Notes: generated by a model from the letters alone, not told the origin. Positions 1 to 6,911 are shown, counted from the first letter of the stretch. The stretch: 10,224 nucleotides of DNA from an uncultured Clostridia bacterium (GCA_945926565.1 CAMELY010000040.1:1-10224), one strand, 5' to 3'. Made by a program: numbers and translations.

Positions 1-187
1 CCTGCTCGGCGAACTCCACCGCCCGGGTGGCCCGGCCCACAAAGACGGGCAGCACTCCGGTGGCCATGGGATCCAGGGTGCCGGCGTGGCCCACCCGGCG
101 CTCGCCCATCAGACGGCGCAGCTTGCCGCACACGTCCATGCTGGTCCAGTCCTGGGGCTTGTCGATGATGATAATTCCGCTGGGCAT
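1..187 (-). CDS. truB: tRNA pseudouridine(55) synthase TruB, N-terminal part (cut by window edge)
   Basis: TruB converts U55 in the T-loop of tRNAs to pseudouridine. Only the first 62 codons are in the window; the rest lies beyond base 1. The ATG at 187-185 is preceded by an AAAGGAG ribosome binding site. The peptide begins [16 protein letters not shown], the usual TruB opening (G-[IV]-[IL]-x-[IV]-DKP-x-G/D-x-TS), and carries the signature [16 protein letters not shown] at residues 33-48, in which Asp39 of GTLDP is the catalytic aspartate. It is the last visible gene of the nusA-infB operon. It is separated from nrnA by about 190 bases that hold a MITE-like inverted repeat, so its translation depends on a message with a large hairpin just upstream. 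The identity is firm; completeness of the gene cannot be judged. Confidence 0.95.
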   Translation of the reverse strand, partial: MPSGIIIIDKPQDWTSMDVCGKLRRLMGERRVGHAGTLDPMATGVLPVFVGRATRAVEFAEQ

Positions 188-228
188 GGGGTGGCTCCTT
201 TCGTTTCTTTCAGCCTGGAGGGGGATGG

Positions 229-348
229 CCCTCATCCGTCACGGCTTCGCCGTGCCACCTTCCCCCAGAGGGGGAAGGCTTGGGATGTGCATCCAAAAGG
301 CTTCCCCCTGGGGGGAAGCTGGCAGCCCGAAGGGCTGACTGATGAGGG
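229..348. repeat. MITE-like 120-base inverted repeat between nrnA and truB
   Basis: The two halves are imperfect inverted copies of about 52 bases: 229-281 against the reverse complement of 297-348, both starting CCCTCATC. Each half contains two hairpins of its own. They are CACGGC-TTC-GCCGTG (240-254) and CCTTCCCCC-AGA-GGGGGAAGG (258-278) on the left, and GCTTCCCCC-TG-GGGGGAAGC (300-319) and CAGCCC-GAA-GGGCTG (323-337) on the right. Between the halves the first hairpin differs at several stem positions but stays paired. There is no coding capacity and I see no clear target-site duplication. Similar CCCTCA...GTCA...CCTTCCCCC palindromes are, from memory, common intergenic repeats in Oscillospiraceae; that is unverified recall. 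Confidence 0.75.
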
Positions 349-379
349 GACGATCAGAACATGTTTCCGTAAAACAGTG

Positions 380-1330
380 TTATTTCAAATTTTTCCGAAC
401 CGCCTCCAGCACCCGCCGCTCCATCTCCGCCAGGTCCACGCCGGACTGCCGGGCGCCGGAGGCGGCGGCGTGGCCGCCTCCCCCCAGCAGAGCGCAGGTG
501 TCGGTGGCATTGAGATAGTCCGGGTCGGTGCGCAGGCTCAGCTTCCAGCTGCCGTCCGCCAGCTCCCGGAGGGTGGCGGCGGCCTTGACCCCCTCCACCT
601 GCCGGAGCAGGGAGGAGAGCTCCTCGCTGTCCGCCTCAGAGGCACCCACCTCTTCTATATCCCGGAGAGAGGTGGCGCCGATGACCACCTTGCCGTCCTC
701 ATAGTAGTGGGCGCTCTGGAGCAGGCGGCTCTCCAGCTCCAACCGCTTGCGGCTTTTCGTCTGGAAGCAGCGCTGATTGATCTCCTTGAAGAAGTCCCCG
801 TACTCCATCAGCTCCGCGGCGATCCGGTGGGTGGTGGGGGTGGTGTTGCTGTAGACAAAGCAGCCGCAGTCGGTGGAGATGGCCAGATACAGGGCCTTGG
901 CGATCTCCCCGTCCATGACCCCCATCTCTTCCTTGCAGACGCGGTAGATCACCTCGCCGCAGGCGGCGGCGGAGGCGTCCAGGCAGAGGTTGGGGGCGTA
1001 GTGCTCATTGGAGGGGTGGTGGTCGATGCAGAGCTCCGCCTTGCCCTTATACCCCTCAAACTCGGGGGGAAACAGATTCTCCGTGGCGATGTCCACCGCC
1101 ACAATGTGCTCGGGGACATAGTCCTCCGGGGCGAACCAGGGCTGAATATCCCCCAGATAGGTGGCGGTGACCCCCAGATTGGGGGCAACCCAGACGGTCT
1201 TGCCCTTTTTCCGCAGGGCGGCGCACAGGGCGGCGGCGCAGCCTAACGTGTCCCCGTCGGGACGGATGTGGGTGAGAATAAGGAAGTTGTCCCGCTCCAG
1301 CAGCCAGCGGGCGGCCTCACGTTCTGTCAT
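380..1330 (-). CDS. nrnA: DHH-family bifunctional oligoribonuclease/PAP phosphatase (NrnA)
   Basis: A cytoplasmic Mn-dependent phosphoesterase. NrnA proteins degrade 2-5 nt RNAs to mononucleotides, and many also dephosphorylate 3'-phosphoadenosine 5'-phosphate; some relatives hydrolyse pApA. The 316-residue length matches the family. Motifs seen: THIRPDGDTLG at 20-30 (motif I), VAVDIA with Asp80, the eponymous IDHH at 102-105, a TDCGCF motif with Asp154, and the DHHA1 glycine-rich substrate loop GGGGHAAASG at 283-292. All expected metal and substrate residues are present. The ATG at 1330 lies inside the end of rbfA (14-base overlap), pointing to translational coupling; a GGAGG lies about 12 bases upstream within rbfA. 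The order rbfA-nrnA-truB is the usual one in Firmicutes. A c-di-AMP/pApA-specific relative cannot be excluded from sequence alone. Confidence 0.93.
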   Translation of the reverse strand: MTEREAARWLLERDNFLILTHIRPDGDTLGCAAALCAALRKKGKTVWVAPNLGVTATYLGDIQPWFAPEDYVPEHIVAVDIATENLFPPEFEGYKGKAELCIDHHPSNEHYAPNLCLDASAAACGEVIYRVCKEEMGVMDGEIAKALYLAISTDCGCFVYSNTTPTTHRIAAELMEYGDFFKEINQRCFQTKSRKRLELESRLLQSAHYYEDGKVVIGATSLRDIEEVGASEADSEELSSLLRQVEGVKAAATLRELADGSWKLSLRTDPDYLNATDTCALLGGGGHAAASGARQSGVDLAEMERRVLEAVRKNLK

Positions 1331-1676
1331 GCTCTTTGGCCTCCAGGTCGTTCATCAGCTGAATGATCTTGGCGCCCTCGCCAATGGAGTTGTCCAGGAT
1401 AAACTGGAGCTCCGGGGTGTGGCGCAGATTGAGGGCCCGGCTCAGCTCCCGGCGGAGGTAGCCGGAGGCGGACTTCAGGCCCCGGCGGATCTCCTTCTCA
1501 TCCCCCTGATCCAGGGAGCTGATAAAGACCTTGCAGGAGCCCAGATCGCTGGCGGTGTCCACCCGGACGATGGACAGCAGGTGGCCGCCCACCCGGGGAT
1601 CCTTCACCGTCCGCAGCAGGGCGGACAGCTCCCGCTGAATGTCCTCGTTGATGCGGCCCAAACGATAGCTTGGCAT
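1317..1676 (-). CDS. rbfA: 30S ribosome-binding factor RbfA
   Basis: RbfA binds the 30S subunit near the 5' end of 16S rRNA (helix 1), assists late maturation and supports growth in the cold. It is a single KH-like domain protein. The 119-residue product matches the usual length. It opens MPSYRLGRINEDIQRELSAL, has the conserved DPRV at 26-29, and has the central VRVDTASDLGSCKVFIS segment followed by RHTPEL-x-FILDNSIGEG-x-KI near residues 86-104. The ATG at 1676 was chosen over a long upstream extension because AAGGAG sits 7-8 bases before it and the protein then begins where RbfA begins. Its 3' end overlaps nrnA by 14 bases. Upstream, instead of direct contact with infB, there are about 300 bases of palindromes and a structured repeat. 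Confidence 0.95.
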   Translation of the reverse strand: MPSYRLGRINEDIQRELSALLRTVKDPRVGGHLLSIVRVDTASDLGSCKVFISSLDQGDEKEIRRGLKSASGYLRRELSRALNLRHTPELQFILDNSIGEGAKIIQLMNDLEAKEHDRT

Positions 1677-1703
1677 AGTGTTCTCCTTTTCCTTCCGGAA
1701 TGA

Positions 1704-1816
1704 CAGGTGCAGGAGGCAGGAGCACCGTTGTGCCTGTTCTGCCTCCTGCACCGGGGTTTTGGTATGGGGTTGTAGAGGCCGTTCATGAACGGCCCCTGGT
1801 GACAGCTCCTTGTCAC
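1704..1816. other. Cluster of three palindromes upstream of rbfA
   Basis: Three separate inverted repeats lie between the structured repeat and the rbfA ribosome binding site. The first is a 14-bp perfect stem, GGTGCAGGAGGCAG (1706-1719) with CTGCCTCCTGCACC (1739-1752), enclosing a 19-base loop that contains GCAC/GTGC. The second is an 18-base perfect palindrome, GGCCGTTCATGAACGGCC (1777-1794). The third is GTGACA/TGTCAC (1799-1804 and 1811-1816). None is followed by a T-run on either strand, so they do not look like intrinsic terminators. They would be part of the rbfA leader if the operon message runs through from infB. Function unknown. Confidence 0.55.
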
Positions 1817-1821
1817 ACGTC

Positions 1822-1979
1822 AGCCTCGCAGAGTTCCGCCAGCTTGCTGGCGGAATCAAATGAAATCCGTTTTTCGGACGGACATGTGCCGGCCGAAAAA
1901 CACAGGGAGGCCGGGAGTGTGCCCGTAAGGGCGCGCGGTTCGGCCGCACACTCCAAGAAAATGCTTGCATTTTCTTGGA
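1822..1979. repeat. Dispersed structured element, copy 1 (infB-rbfA gap)
   Basis: Read on the plus strand, the element is a row of hairpins around a nearly invariant core, and it recurs at 8479-8641. Hairpins here: CTC-GCA-GAG (1825-1833); A, a 9-bp stem with CTTG loop (1834-1855); B, a long stem with an A/G mismatch and loop ACATGTG (1869-1901); GCCC-GTAA-GGGC (1921-1932); GCGG-TTCGG-CCGC (1935-1947); and D, a 12-bp stem TCCAAGAAAATG with loop CTTG (1952-1979). GGAGTGTG (1914-1921) can also pair with CACACTCC (1947-1954), closing a branched core in competition with D. Stems A, B and D differ in sequence from copy 2 yet pair fully. CTTG and GTAA loops favour the plus strand as the RNA, which is antisense to the operon. 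There is no coding capacity consistent with both copies. Confidence 0.8.
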
Positions 1980-1984
1980 AGAGT

Positions 1985-4384
1985 TTATGCCTCCACCTGC
2001 TCCATCTGGAAGCACTCGAAGATGTCGCCCACCTTGATGTCGCTGAACTTCTCCAGGCCGATGCCGCACTCGAAGTTGGTGGCGACCTCCTTCACGTCGT
2101 CCTTGAACCGGCGGAGAGAGGCGATGGAGCCCTCGTGGATGACCACGCCGTCCCGGACGAGCCGGATCTGGGCGTTGCGGACAACCTTGCCCTCCTTGAC
2201 GTAGCAGCCTGCGATAATGCCGGCGCCGGTGATCTTGTAGACCTCCCGGACCTCCACACGGCCCAGCTCCACTTCCTTGAACTTGGGGGCCAGCATGCCC
2301 TTCATGGCCGCCTCGATCTCCTCGATGCAGTCGTAGATGACCCGGTACAGCCGCACGTCCACCTTGTCCCGCTCGATCATGGTGCGGGCCACGTTGTCCG
2401 GACGGACGGAGAAGCCCACGATAATGGCGTTGGAGGTGGCGGCCAGCATGACGTCGCTCTCGTTGATGGCGCCCACGCCGGAGTGGATGACGTGCACCCG
2501 CACCTCGTCGTTGGACAGCTTCTCCAGATTCTGGCGCACTGCCTCGGCGGAGCCCTGGACGTCGGCCTTGACGATGACCTTCAGCTCCTTCACCTCGCCC
2601 ACCTGGATCTGGTCGAACAGGTCGTCCAGGCTCACCTTCTTGGCGGCGGGGGCGGAGAGGGCGTCCTTCTTCTCCTGCTTGCGCTGCTCGGCCAGCTCCC
2701 GGGCCATCCGCTCGTCCGCCACGGCGTAGAAGTCGTCGCCGGCGGAGGGCACCTCGGCCATACCGGTGATCTCCACCGGCACAGAGGGGCCGGCGGCCTT
2801 GACGGGCTTGCCCCGGTAATCGGTCATGGCGCGGACACGGCCCACGGCGGTGCCGGCGATGATGATGTCGCCCTGCTTGAGGGTGCCGTTCTGCACCAGC
2901 AGGGTGGCCACAGGGCCGCGGCCCTTGTCCAGACGGGCCTCCACCACGGCGCCCCGGGCGGCCCGGTTGGGATTGGCCTTCAGCTCCCGCATCTCGGCCA
3001 CCAGCAGCACGTTCTCCAGCAGGTCGTCGATGCCCTCGCCGGTCTTGGCGGAGATGGGGCAGATAATGGTGTCGCCGCCCCAGTCCTCAGACAGCAGGCC
3101 GTACTGGGTCAGCTGCTGCTTGATGTTCTCGGGGTTGGCGTTGGGCAGATCCATCTTGTTGATGGCCACCACGATGGGGATCTCGGCGGCCTTGGCGTGG
3201 TTGATGGCCTCCACCGTCTGGGGCATAATGCCGTCGTCGGCGGCCACCACCAGGATGGCGATATCGGTGACCATGGCGCCCCGGGCGCGCATGGCGGTAA
3301 AGGCCTCGTGGCCGGGGGTATCCAGGAAGGTGACCACCTTGTCCCGGCCGGTCTCCTCGTCCTTGCCCACCGTCACCTGATAGGCGCCGATGGCCTGGGT
3401 GATGCCGCCCGCCTCGCCGGCGGTGACGTTGGTGGAGCGGATATAGTCCAACAGGGAGGTCTTGCCGTGGTCGACGTGGCCCATGACCACGATGACCGGG
3501 GGACGGGAGACCAGATCCTCCTCCTTGTCCTCGGCGGTGTCGATCAGCTTCTCCTCGATGGTGACGACAACTTCCTTTTCCACCTTGCAGCCCATCTCCT
3601 CGGCCACAATGGCGGCGGTGTCGAAGTCGATGATCTCGCTGAGAGAGGCCATGACGCCCATCTTCATCAGCTCTTTCACCACGCTGGCGCCGGTCTTCTT
3701 CATCCGGCTGGCCAGCTCGCCCACCGAGATCTCGTCAGGGATCTGCACCTTCACCGGGGCCTTTTTGGCCACCTCCTGCTGGAGCCGGCGCATCTGCTGC
3801 TTCTGCTCCTCCTGGCGGCGCTTGGCGCCCTGAGCGCCCTTGCGCTTTTGCTGGCTGCGGTTGCTCTTGAGCTTCTGCTTGCCCTGCTGCATCTTGTCCG
3901 CCTTGTCGGGGGCCAGCTCATCCAGACGGGCGTCATACCGGTCCAGGTTGACGTCGGCGCTCTTGCGGGTGTTGACCACCTTTTTCTGAGGCACCCGGCT
4001 CACCGAGGCGTCCGCCGGAGCGGCCTCCTCCTGGGCGGGGGCAGCGGCAGGCTGCTGCTCCTGGGGCTTGGCCGGCTGCTGGGCCTTGGGCTGCTGCTTC
4101 TGGGCAGGCGCGGGGGCGGGCTTCTGGCCGGCCTTGGGAGCCGGAGCGGCCGCCTTGGGGGCGGCGGGGGCCAGCACCTCCTCCAGGCTGGAGACCTGGT
4201 TGTGCTGGGTCAGATACTCAAAGATCAGGGAGAGCTCCATCTCGTTGAGGGCAGCCATATGGCTGGAGGGAGTCTGAGCGTATTTGGTCAGAATTTCCGT
4301 GATCTTTTTGGAGCCCACAGACTTGCCCTTGATCTTAAAATCCTTGGCTACCTCGTGGACTCTGTACTTCATGTCAATACCCAA
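1985..4384 (-). CDS. infB: Translation initiation factor IF-2
   Basis: GTPase that brings fMet-tRNA to the 30S subunit and promotes 50S joining. With the chosen start it has 799 residues. Domains: an N-terminal IF2_N-like helix bundle (about 4-70); an Ala/Pro/Gln/Lys-rich low-complexity linker (about 71-205, strongly basic toward its end); a second IF2_N domain (about 215-280); then the G domain with G1 GHVDHGKT (302-309), G2 GGITQAIG (326-333), G3 DTPGH (355-359), G4 NKMD (409-412) and G5 SAK (445-447). Beta-barrel domains and the C-terminal fMet-tRNA-binding domain follow. The start is taken as TTG at 4384 because AGGAGG (4398-4393) is 8 bases away. GTG at 4393 overlaps that site, and ATG at 4372 is 20 bases from it. 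It is flanked by ylxQ upstream and a structured repeat downstream. Confidence 0.97.
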   Translation of the reverse strand: MGIDMKYRVHEVAKDFKIKGKSVGSKKITEILTKYAQTPSSHMAALNEMELSLIFEYLTQHNQVSSLEEVLAPAAPKAAAPAPKAGQKPAPAPAQKQQPKAQQPAKPQEQQPAAAPAQEEAAPADASVSRVPQKKVVNTRKSADVNLDRYDARLDELAPDKADKMQQGKQKLKSNRSQQKRKGAQGAKRRQEEQKQQMRRLQQEVAKKAPVKVQIPDEISVGELASRMKKTGASVVKELMKMGVMASLSEIIDFDTAAIVAEEMGCKVEKEVVVTIEEKLIDTAEDKEEDLVSRPPVIVVMGHVDHGKTSLLDYIRSTNVTAGEAGGITQAIGAYQVTVGKDEETGRDKVVTFLDTPGHEAFTAMRARGAMVTDIAILVVAADDGIMPQTVEAINHAKAAEIPIVVAINKMDLPNANPENIKQQLTQYGLLSEDWGGDTIICPISAKTGEGIDDLLENVLLVAEMRELKANPNRAARGAVVEARLDKGRGPVATLLVQNGTLKQGDIIIAGTAVGRVRAMTDYRGKPVKAAGPSVPVEITGMAEVPSAGDDFYAVADERMARELAEQRKQEKKDALSAPAAKKVSLDDLFDQIQVGEVKELKVIVKADVQGSAEAVRQNLEKLSNDEVRVHVIHSGVGAINESDVMLAATSNAIIVGFSVRPDNVARTMIERDKVDVRLYRVIYDCIEEIEAAMKGMLAPKFKEVELGRVEVREVYKITGAGIIAGCYVKEGKVVRNAQIRLVRDGVVIHEGSIASLRRFKDDVKEVATNFECGIGLEKFSDIKVGDIFECFQMEQVEA

Positions 4385-4411
4385 ATGGGACACCTCCTAT
4401 AATTGAAGGCC

Positions 4412-4460
4412 TGTGCCAACGGGAAAGCCCCGCAACCTGCGGGACATTCCCGCTGGCACA
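4412..4460 (-). promoter_or_regulatory. Compound hairpin in the ylxQ-infB gap (infB leader)
   Basis: A three-tier stem lies just upstream of the infB ribosome binding site: TGTGCCA/TGGCACA (4412-4418 with 4454-4460), one A/C mismatch, CGGGAA/TTCCCG (4420-4425 with 4447-4452), a small internal loop, then CCCGCA-ACC-TGCGGG (4429-4443). On the minus strand it is followed by GGCCTTCAATTATAGGAGG, with no U-run, so it is not an intrinsic terminator. It could stabilise or process the message between ylxQ and infB, or regulate infB translation. Whether it is a repeat copy cannot be told from one instance. Confidence 0.5.
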
Positions 4461-4483
4461 AACAAACGGTTGAAACACATCTC

Positions 4484-4888
4484 TTACTTGCCGGGCCGGC
4501 TGTGCTTGCCCGGCTTGACCGCCTTGCGGTGGGCGATCTTGTCGCGCTTTTCGGTGAGCGCCTCCAGGACGGGGGCGTGACGGGGGTCAGCCTCCGCCAT
4601 CTTTTGAGCAAAGGCCAGGGCCATGCCCAGGTCGGTGACGGCGGCGGCAGCGCACTGCTCCCAGCCCAGGGCTGCTCCCAGAGCGGCTTTATCACTCTCC
4701 AGGTACAGGATGGGCAGCCGCCCCTGGGAGCGCAGCTCCATCCGGCGGACGGTATTCTCCCCCGCGTCGGCGGCCAGCAGCAGCAGCCGCACCTTGCCGG
4801 CCTGGAGGGCGGCGAGCACCCCGTCCTCTCCGGCGGCCAGCTTGCCCGCCCGCTTGGTCAGGCCCAGAAATCCCAGCGGCTCACACAT
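4484..4888 (-). CDS. ylxQ: YlxQ-like L7Ae-family RNA-binding protein
   Basis: Small RNA-binding protein of the L7Ae/eL30/YlxQ family. Members bind kink-turn RNA, but the physiological target of YlxQ is not settled. The ATG at 4888 gives 134 residues beginning MCEPLGFLGLTKRAGKLAAG, the typical YlxQ opening with the LGLAxRAGK-like motif, followed by a hydrophobic strand VRLLLLAADAGENT (residues 33-46) and the alpha/beta fold through about residue 95. It is longer than typical YlxQ (about 100 residues) because of a basic tail rich in Lys, Arg and His at 112-134. The ATG overlaps the ylxR stop by 8 bases (ATGTGTGA) and a GGAGG lies just upstream inside ylxR, so the two are probably coupled. It sits between ylxR and infB, its standard place in Firmicutes. 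Confidence 0.88.
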   Translation of the reverse strand: MCEPLGFLGLTKRAGKLAAGEDGVLAALQAGKVRLLLLAADAGENTVRRMELRSQGRLPILYLESDKAALGAALGWEQCAAAAVTDLGMALAFAQKMAEADPRHAPVLEALTEKRDKIAHRKAVKPGKHSRPGK

Positions 4889-5150
4889 GGGGCGCCTCCA
4901 TCTGGGCCTCCAGGGCCTCGTATACCTCTGGGGGAATGGGGGTGGAGAAGGCCCGCTCCAGAGCCTTGCTCTTCCGGGCCTTGGCCAGGCACGCCGGACT
5001 GGGACAGACATAGGCCCCCCGGCCCGGCTTCTTGCCCCGGAAGTCCAGGGAGATCTCCCCCTCCGGGGAGCGAACCACCCGGATCAGCTCCCGCTTGGCT
5101 TTCATCTCCCGGCAGCCCAGACATTGGCGCATGGGGATCTTTTTCGGCAT
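4881..5150 (-). CDS. ylxR: YlxR/DUF448 RNA-binding protein (RNase P modulator RnpM family)
   Basis: The 89-residue protein matches the YlxR (DUF448) family: RQCLGCREM at 8-16, ELIRVVR at 21-27, GRGAYVC at 43-49, then SPACLAKARK. Four cysteines (10, 13, 49, 54) are placed as a potential metal site; not all family members keep such cysteines. In Bacillus subtilis the homologue has been renamed RnpM after evidence that it binds RNase P RNA and modulates its activity; transfer of that role here is inference. AAGGAGG lies 9 bases before the ATG. The gene follows nusA after 34 bases and overlaps ylxQ by 8 bases, as expected for a coupled operon pair. Confidence 0.93.
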   Translation of the reverse strand: MPKKIPMRQCLGCREMKAKRELIRVVRSPEGEISLDFRGKKPGRGAYVCPSPACLAKARKSKALERAFSTPIPPEVYEALEAQMEAPHV

Positions 5151-5184
5151 GGCTTACGCCTCCTTCTCCGCCCTTGCGGACGGC

Positions 5185-6357
5185 TTACTCTTCCTCAGCG
5201 AAGAGGCTTTCGTCCTCCTCCTCGTCGGCAAACAGGGCGTCCGCCTCTGCCTCCGCCTGGGCGGCGCCGGAGACGCTCTTGATGTCAATCTTGAAACCGG
5301 TGAGCTTGGCGGCCAGGCGGGCGTTCTGGCCCTCCTTGCCGATGGCCAGGCTGAGCTGATCGTCGGGGACGATGACCCGGCAGCTCTTGCCCTCCTCCAG
5401 GGTCTCCACGCTGACCACATCGGCGGGGGAGAGGGCGGCGGCCACATACTGGACGGGATCCTCGCTGTACTTAATGATGTCCACCTTCTCGCCGTGGAGC
5501 TCCTCCACAATGGCGTTGACCCGCTGGCCCCGGGTGCCCACGCAGGCGCCGATGGGGTCTACCTCCGGGTTGTTGGACCAGACGGCCATCTTGGTGCGGC
5601 TGCCCGCCTCCCGGGCGATGGACTTGATCTCCACCGTGCCGTCGAAGATCTCGGGCACCTCCAGCTCAAACAGCCGCTTGACCAGGCCGAAGTGGGTGCG
5701 GGAGATGAGCACCTTGGTGCCCCGGGTGTCCCGGCGAACCTCCACCACATAGACCTTGATCCGGTCGCCCTCCTTGTAGGTCTCCCCCTTGACCTGCTCG
5801 TTGGCGGTGAGCAGGGCGTCGGTGGTCTCCTTGCCGGAGCCGATGCGCACATGCAGGGCGCCGGTGCGGGGATCGATGCGGGAGACGGTGCCGGTGATCA
5901 GCTCCTGGGTCTTGGTGTTGAACTCGTCAAACACCATGTTCCGCTCCGCCTCCCGGATGCCCTGGATGATCACCTGGCGGGCGTTCTGGGCGGCGATGCG
6001 GCCCAGGTTCTTGGTCTTGATCTCGCTGGAGACCACGTCGCCCAGCTGCACCCGGGGCAGCACCTTCCGGGCCTCCTCCAGGGAGATCTCGGTGCAGGGG
6101 TTATCCACCGTCTCCACCACGTCCCGGCGGACGATCATCCGCAGCAGGTTCTTCTCCGGGTCGGCCTGGATAAAGATGTTCTCCCCGGCGCCCTCATGAT
6201 CCTTCTTGTAGGCGGCAACCAGGGCCTGGGTGATCTTCTCCAGCATATATTCCTTCTTGATGCCCCGCTCCCGCTCCAGCAGGTCGAGGGCCAGGAAAAA
6301 GTCCTGGGCGTCCTCTTCGGGCGTCGGGCCTTTCTTCTTTGTCATTCTCTTGGCCAT
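5185..6357 (-). CDS. nusA: Transcription termination/antitermination factor NusA
   Basis: NusA binds RNA polymerase and nascent RNA, enhancing pausing and hairpin-dependent termination and serving antitermination complexes. The 390 residues show the N-terminal RNAP-binding domain (about 15-145), an S1 domain (about 152-222, with GTVSRID and EGDRIKVYV), KH1 with GACVGTRGQRVNAI (270-283) and KH2 with AIGKEGQNARLA (338-349). A short acidic, Glu/Asp-rich tail (366-390) ends the protein. The E. coli-type C-terminal acidic repeats are absent, as in other Firmicutes. The ATG at 6357 has AAGGAG 9 bases upstream; an in-frame ATG 12 bases later lacks a comparable site. It lies 40 bases after rimP and 34 bases before ylxR. 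A terminator-like hairpin in the operon leader offers a route for NusA autoregulation, which is inference. Confidence 0.97.
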   Translation of the reverse strand: MAKRMTKKKGPTPEEDAQDFFLALDLLERERGIKKEYMLEKITQALVAAYKKDHEGAGENIFIQADPEKNLLRMIVRRDVVETVDNPCTEISLEEARKVLPRVQLGDVVSSEIKTKNLGRIAAQNARQVIIQGIREAERNMVFDEFNTKTQELITGTVSRIDPRTGALHVRIGSGKETTDALLTANEQVKGETYKEGDRIKVYVVEVRRDTRGTKVLISRTHFGLVKRLFELEVPEIFDGTVEIKSIAREAGSRTKMAVWSNNPEVDPIGACVGTRGQRVNAIVEELHGEKVDIIKYSEDPVQYVAAALSPADVVSVETLEEGKSCRVIVPDDQLSLAIGKEGQNARLAAKLTGFKIDIKSVSGAAQAEAEADALFADEEEDESLFAEEE

Positions 6358-6397
6358 TATCCTTCACTCCTTATTGAAATCCATGCAAAGGTTCGAA

Positions 6398-6856
6398 TTA
6401 AAAGCTGACGTACAGGCGAACCAGGGCGGTCTCCTTTTTGGGGAAGACCCGGTCCGTGCCGTCCGCCATGGTCAGGGTCACATCTCCCTGGTCATAGCCC
6501 TTGAGCACGCCGTGAAACTCCTTGCGGCCCTCCACCGGGCGGTACAGCCGCACCTCTACCTCATGGCCCAGGAAAGCCGCAAAATGCTCCGGCTTTTTCA
6601 GGGGCCGGTCGGCGCCGGCGGAGGAGACCTCCAGCACATAGCTTCCCTCGATGGGGTCGGCCACATCCAGGGCGTCGGAGAGAGGACGGCTCACCGCTTC
6701 GCACTGATCCACGCTCACCCCGCCGGGGCAGTCGATATAGATCCGCAGAAACCAGGTGCCCGCCTCCCGGACGTACTCCACATCCCACAGGGTGCAGCCC
6801 GCCGCCTGGACAAAGGGAAGGGCCAGCTCAGCGGCCACGGCAGTCACTTTTTTCAT
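6398..6856 (-). CDS. rimP: Ribosome maturation factor RimP
   Basis: RimP binds the 30S subunit and helps its maturation, including S12 incorporation. The product has 152 residues, the family's usual length. Landmarks are LWDVEYVREAGTWFLRIYID near residues 24-43 (N-terminal alpha/beta domain), the VSVDQCEAVSR segment, and SSAGADRPL near 78-86, corresponding to the conserved SSPGLDRPL. A small C-terminal Sm-like beta-barrel follows, with FHGVLKGYDQGDVTLTM. The ATG at 6856 is preferred over the in-frame GTG at 6865, because the GTG forms part of the ribosome binding site GAGGTG (6868-6863), which is 6 bases from the ATG. It is the first gene of the operon, about 70 bases from the predicted transcription start. 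Confidence 0.95.
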   Translation of the reverse strand: MKKVTAVAAELALPFVQAAGCTLWDVEYVREAGTWFLRIYIDCPGGVSVDQCEAVSRPLSDALDVADPIEGSYVLEVSSAGADRPLKKPEHFAAFLGHEVEVRLYRPVEGRKEFHGVLKGYDQGDVTLTMADGTDRVFPKKETALVRLYVSF

Positions 6857-6876
6857 GGTGTACACCTCAAAATGCT

Positions 6877-6906
6877 GAAAAGAAAGAGCGGGGCAAGCCC
6901 CACTCT
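6877..6906 (-). terminator. Terminator-like hairpin (possible attenuator) in the rimP-nusA leader
   Basis: On the minus strand AGAGTGGGG pairs with CCCCGCTCT around a CTTG tetraloop (9 bp, one G-U) and is followed at once by TTCTTTTC. The G-U pair becomes a C/A mismatch on the other strand, so the structure suits minus-strand RNA. It lies between the operon promoter (-10 at 6934-6939) and the rimP start at 6856, so it would terminate the operon's own message. That placement is that of an attenuator. No competing antiterminator helix was identified. Confidence 0.6.
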
Positions 6907-6911
6907 CAGGT

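Noticed and set aside
86..1246. Plus-strand open frame across truB, the MITE-like repeat and nrnA
   Set aside because: Antisense to NrnA, with no domain resemblance and no suitable ribosome binding site.
4391..4393. GTG at 4393 as the infB start
   Set aside because: It overlaps the AGGAGG ribosome binding site, leaving no spacing; TTG at 4384 is correctly spaced.
1700..4402. Open frame of about 900 codons on the plus strand across infB
   Set aside because: It is the antisense shadow of infB: composition is Leu/His/Gly/Val-rich and repetitive with no recognisable domain, while the minus strand encodes a complete IF-2.
5032..6408. Long plus-strand open frame across nusA and ylxR
   Set aside because: Shadow frame caused by GC-rich codon bias; nusA and ylxR on the minus strand carry all the family motifs and ribosome binding sites.
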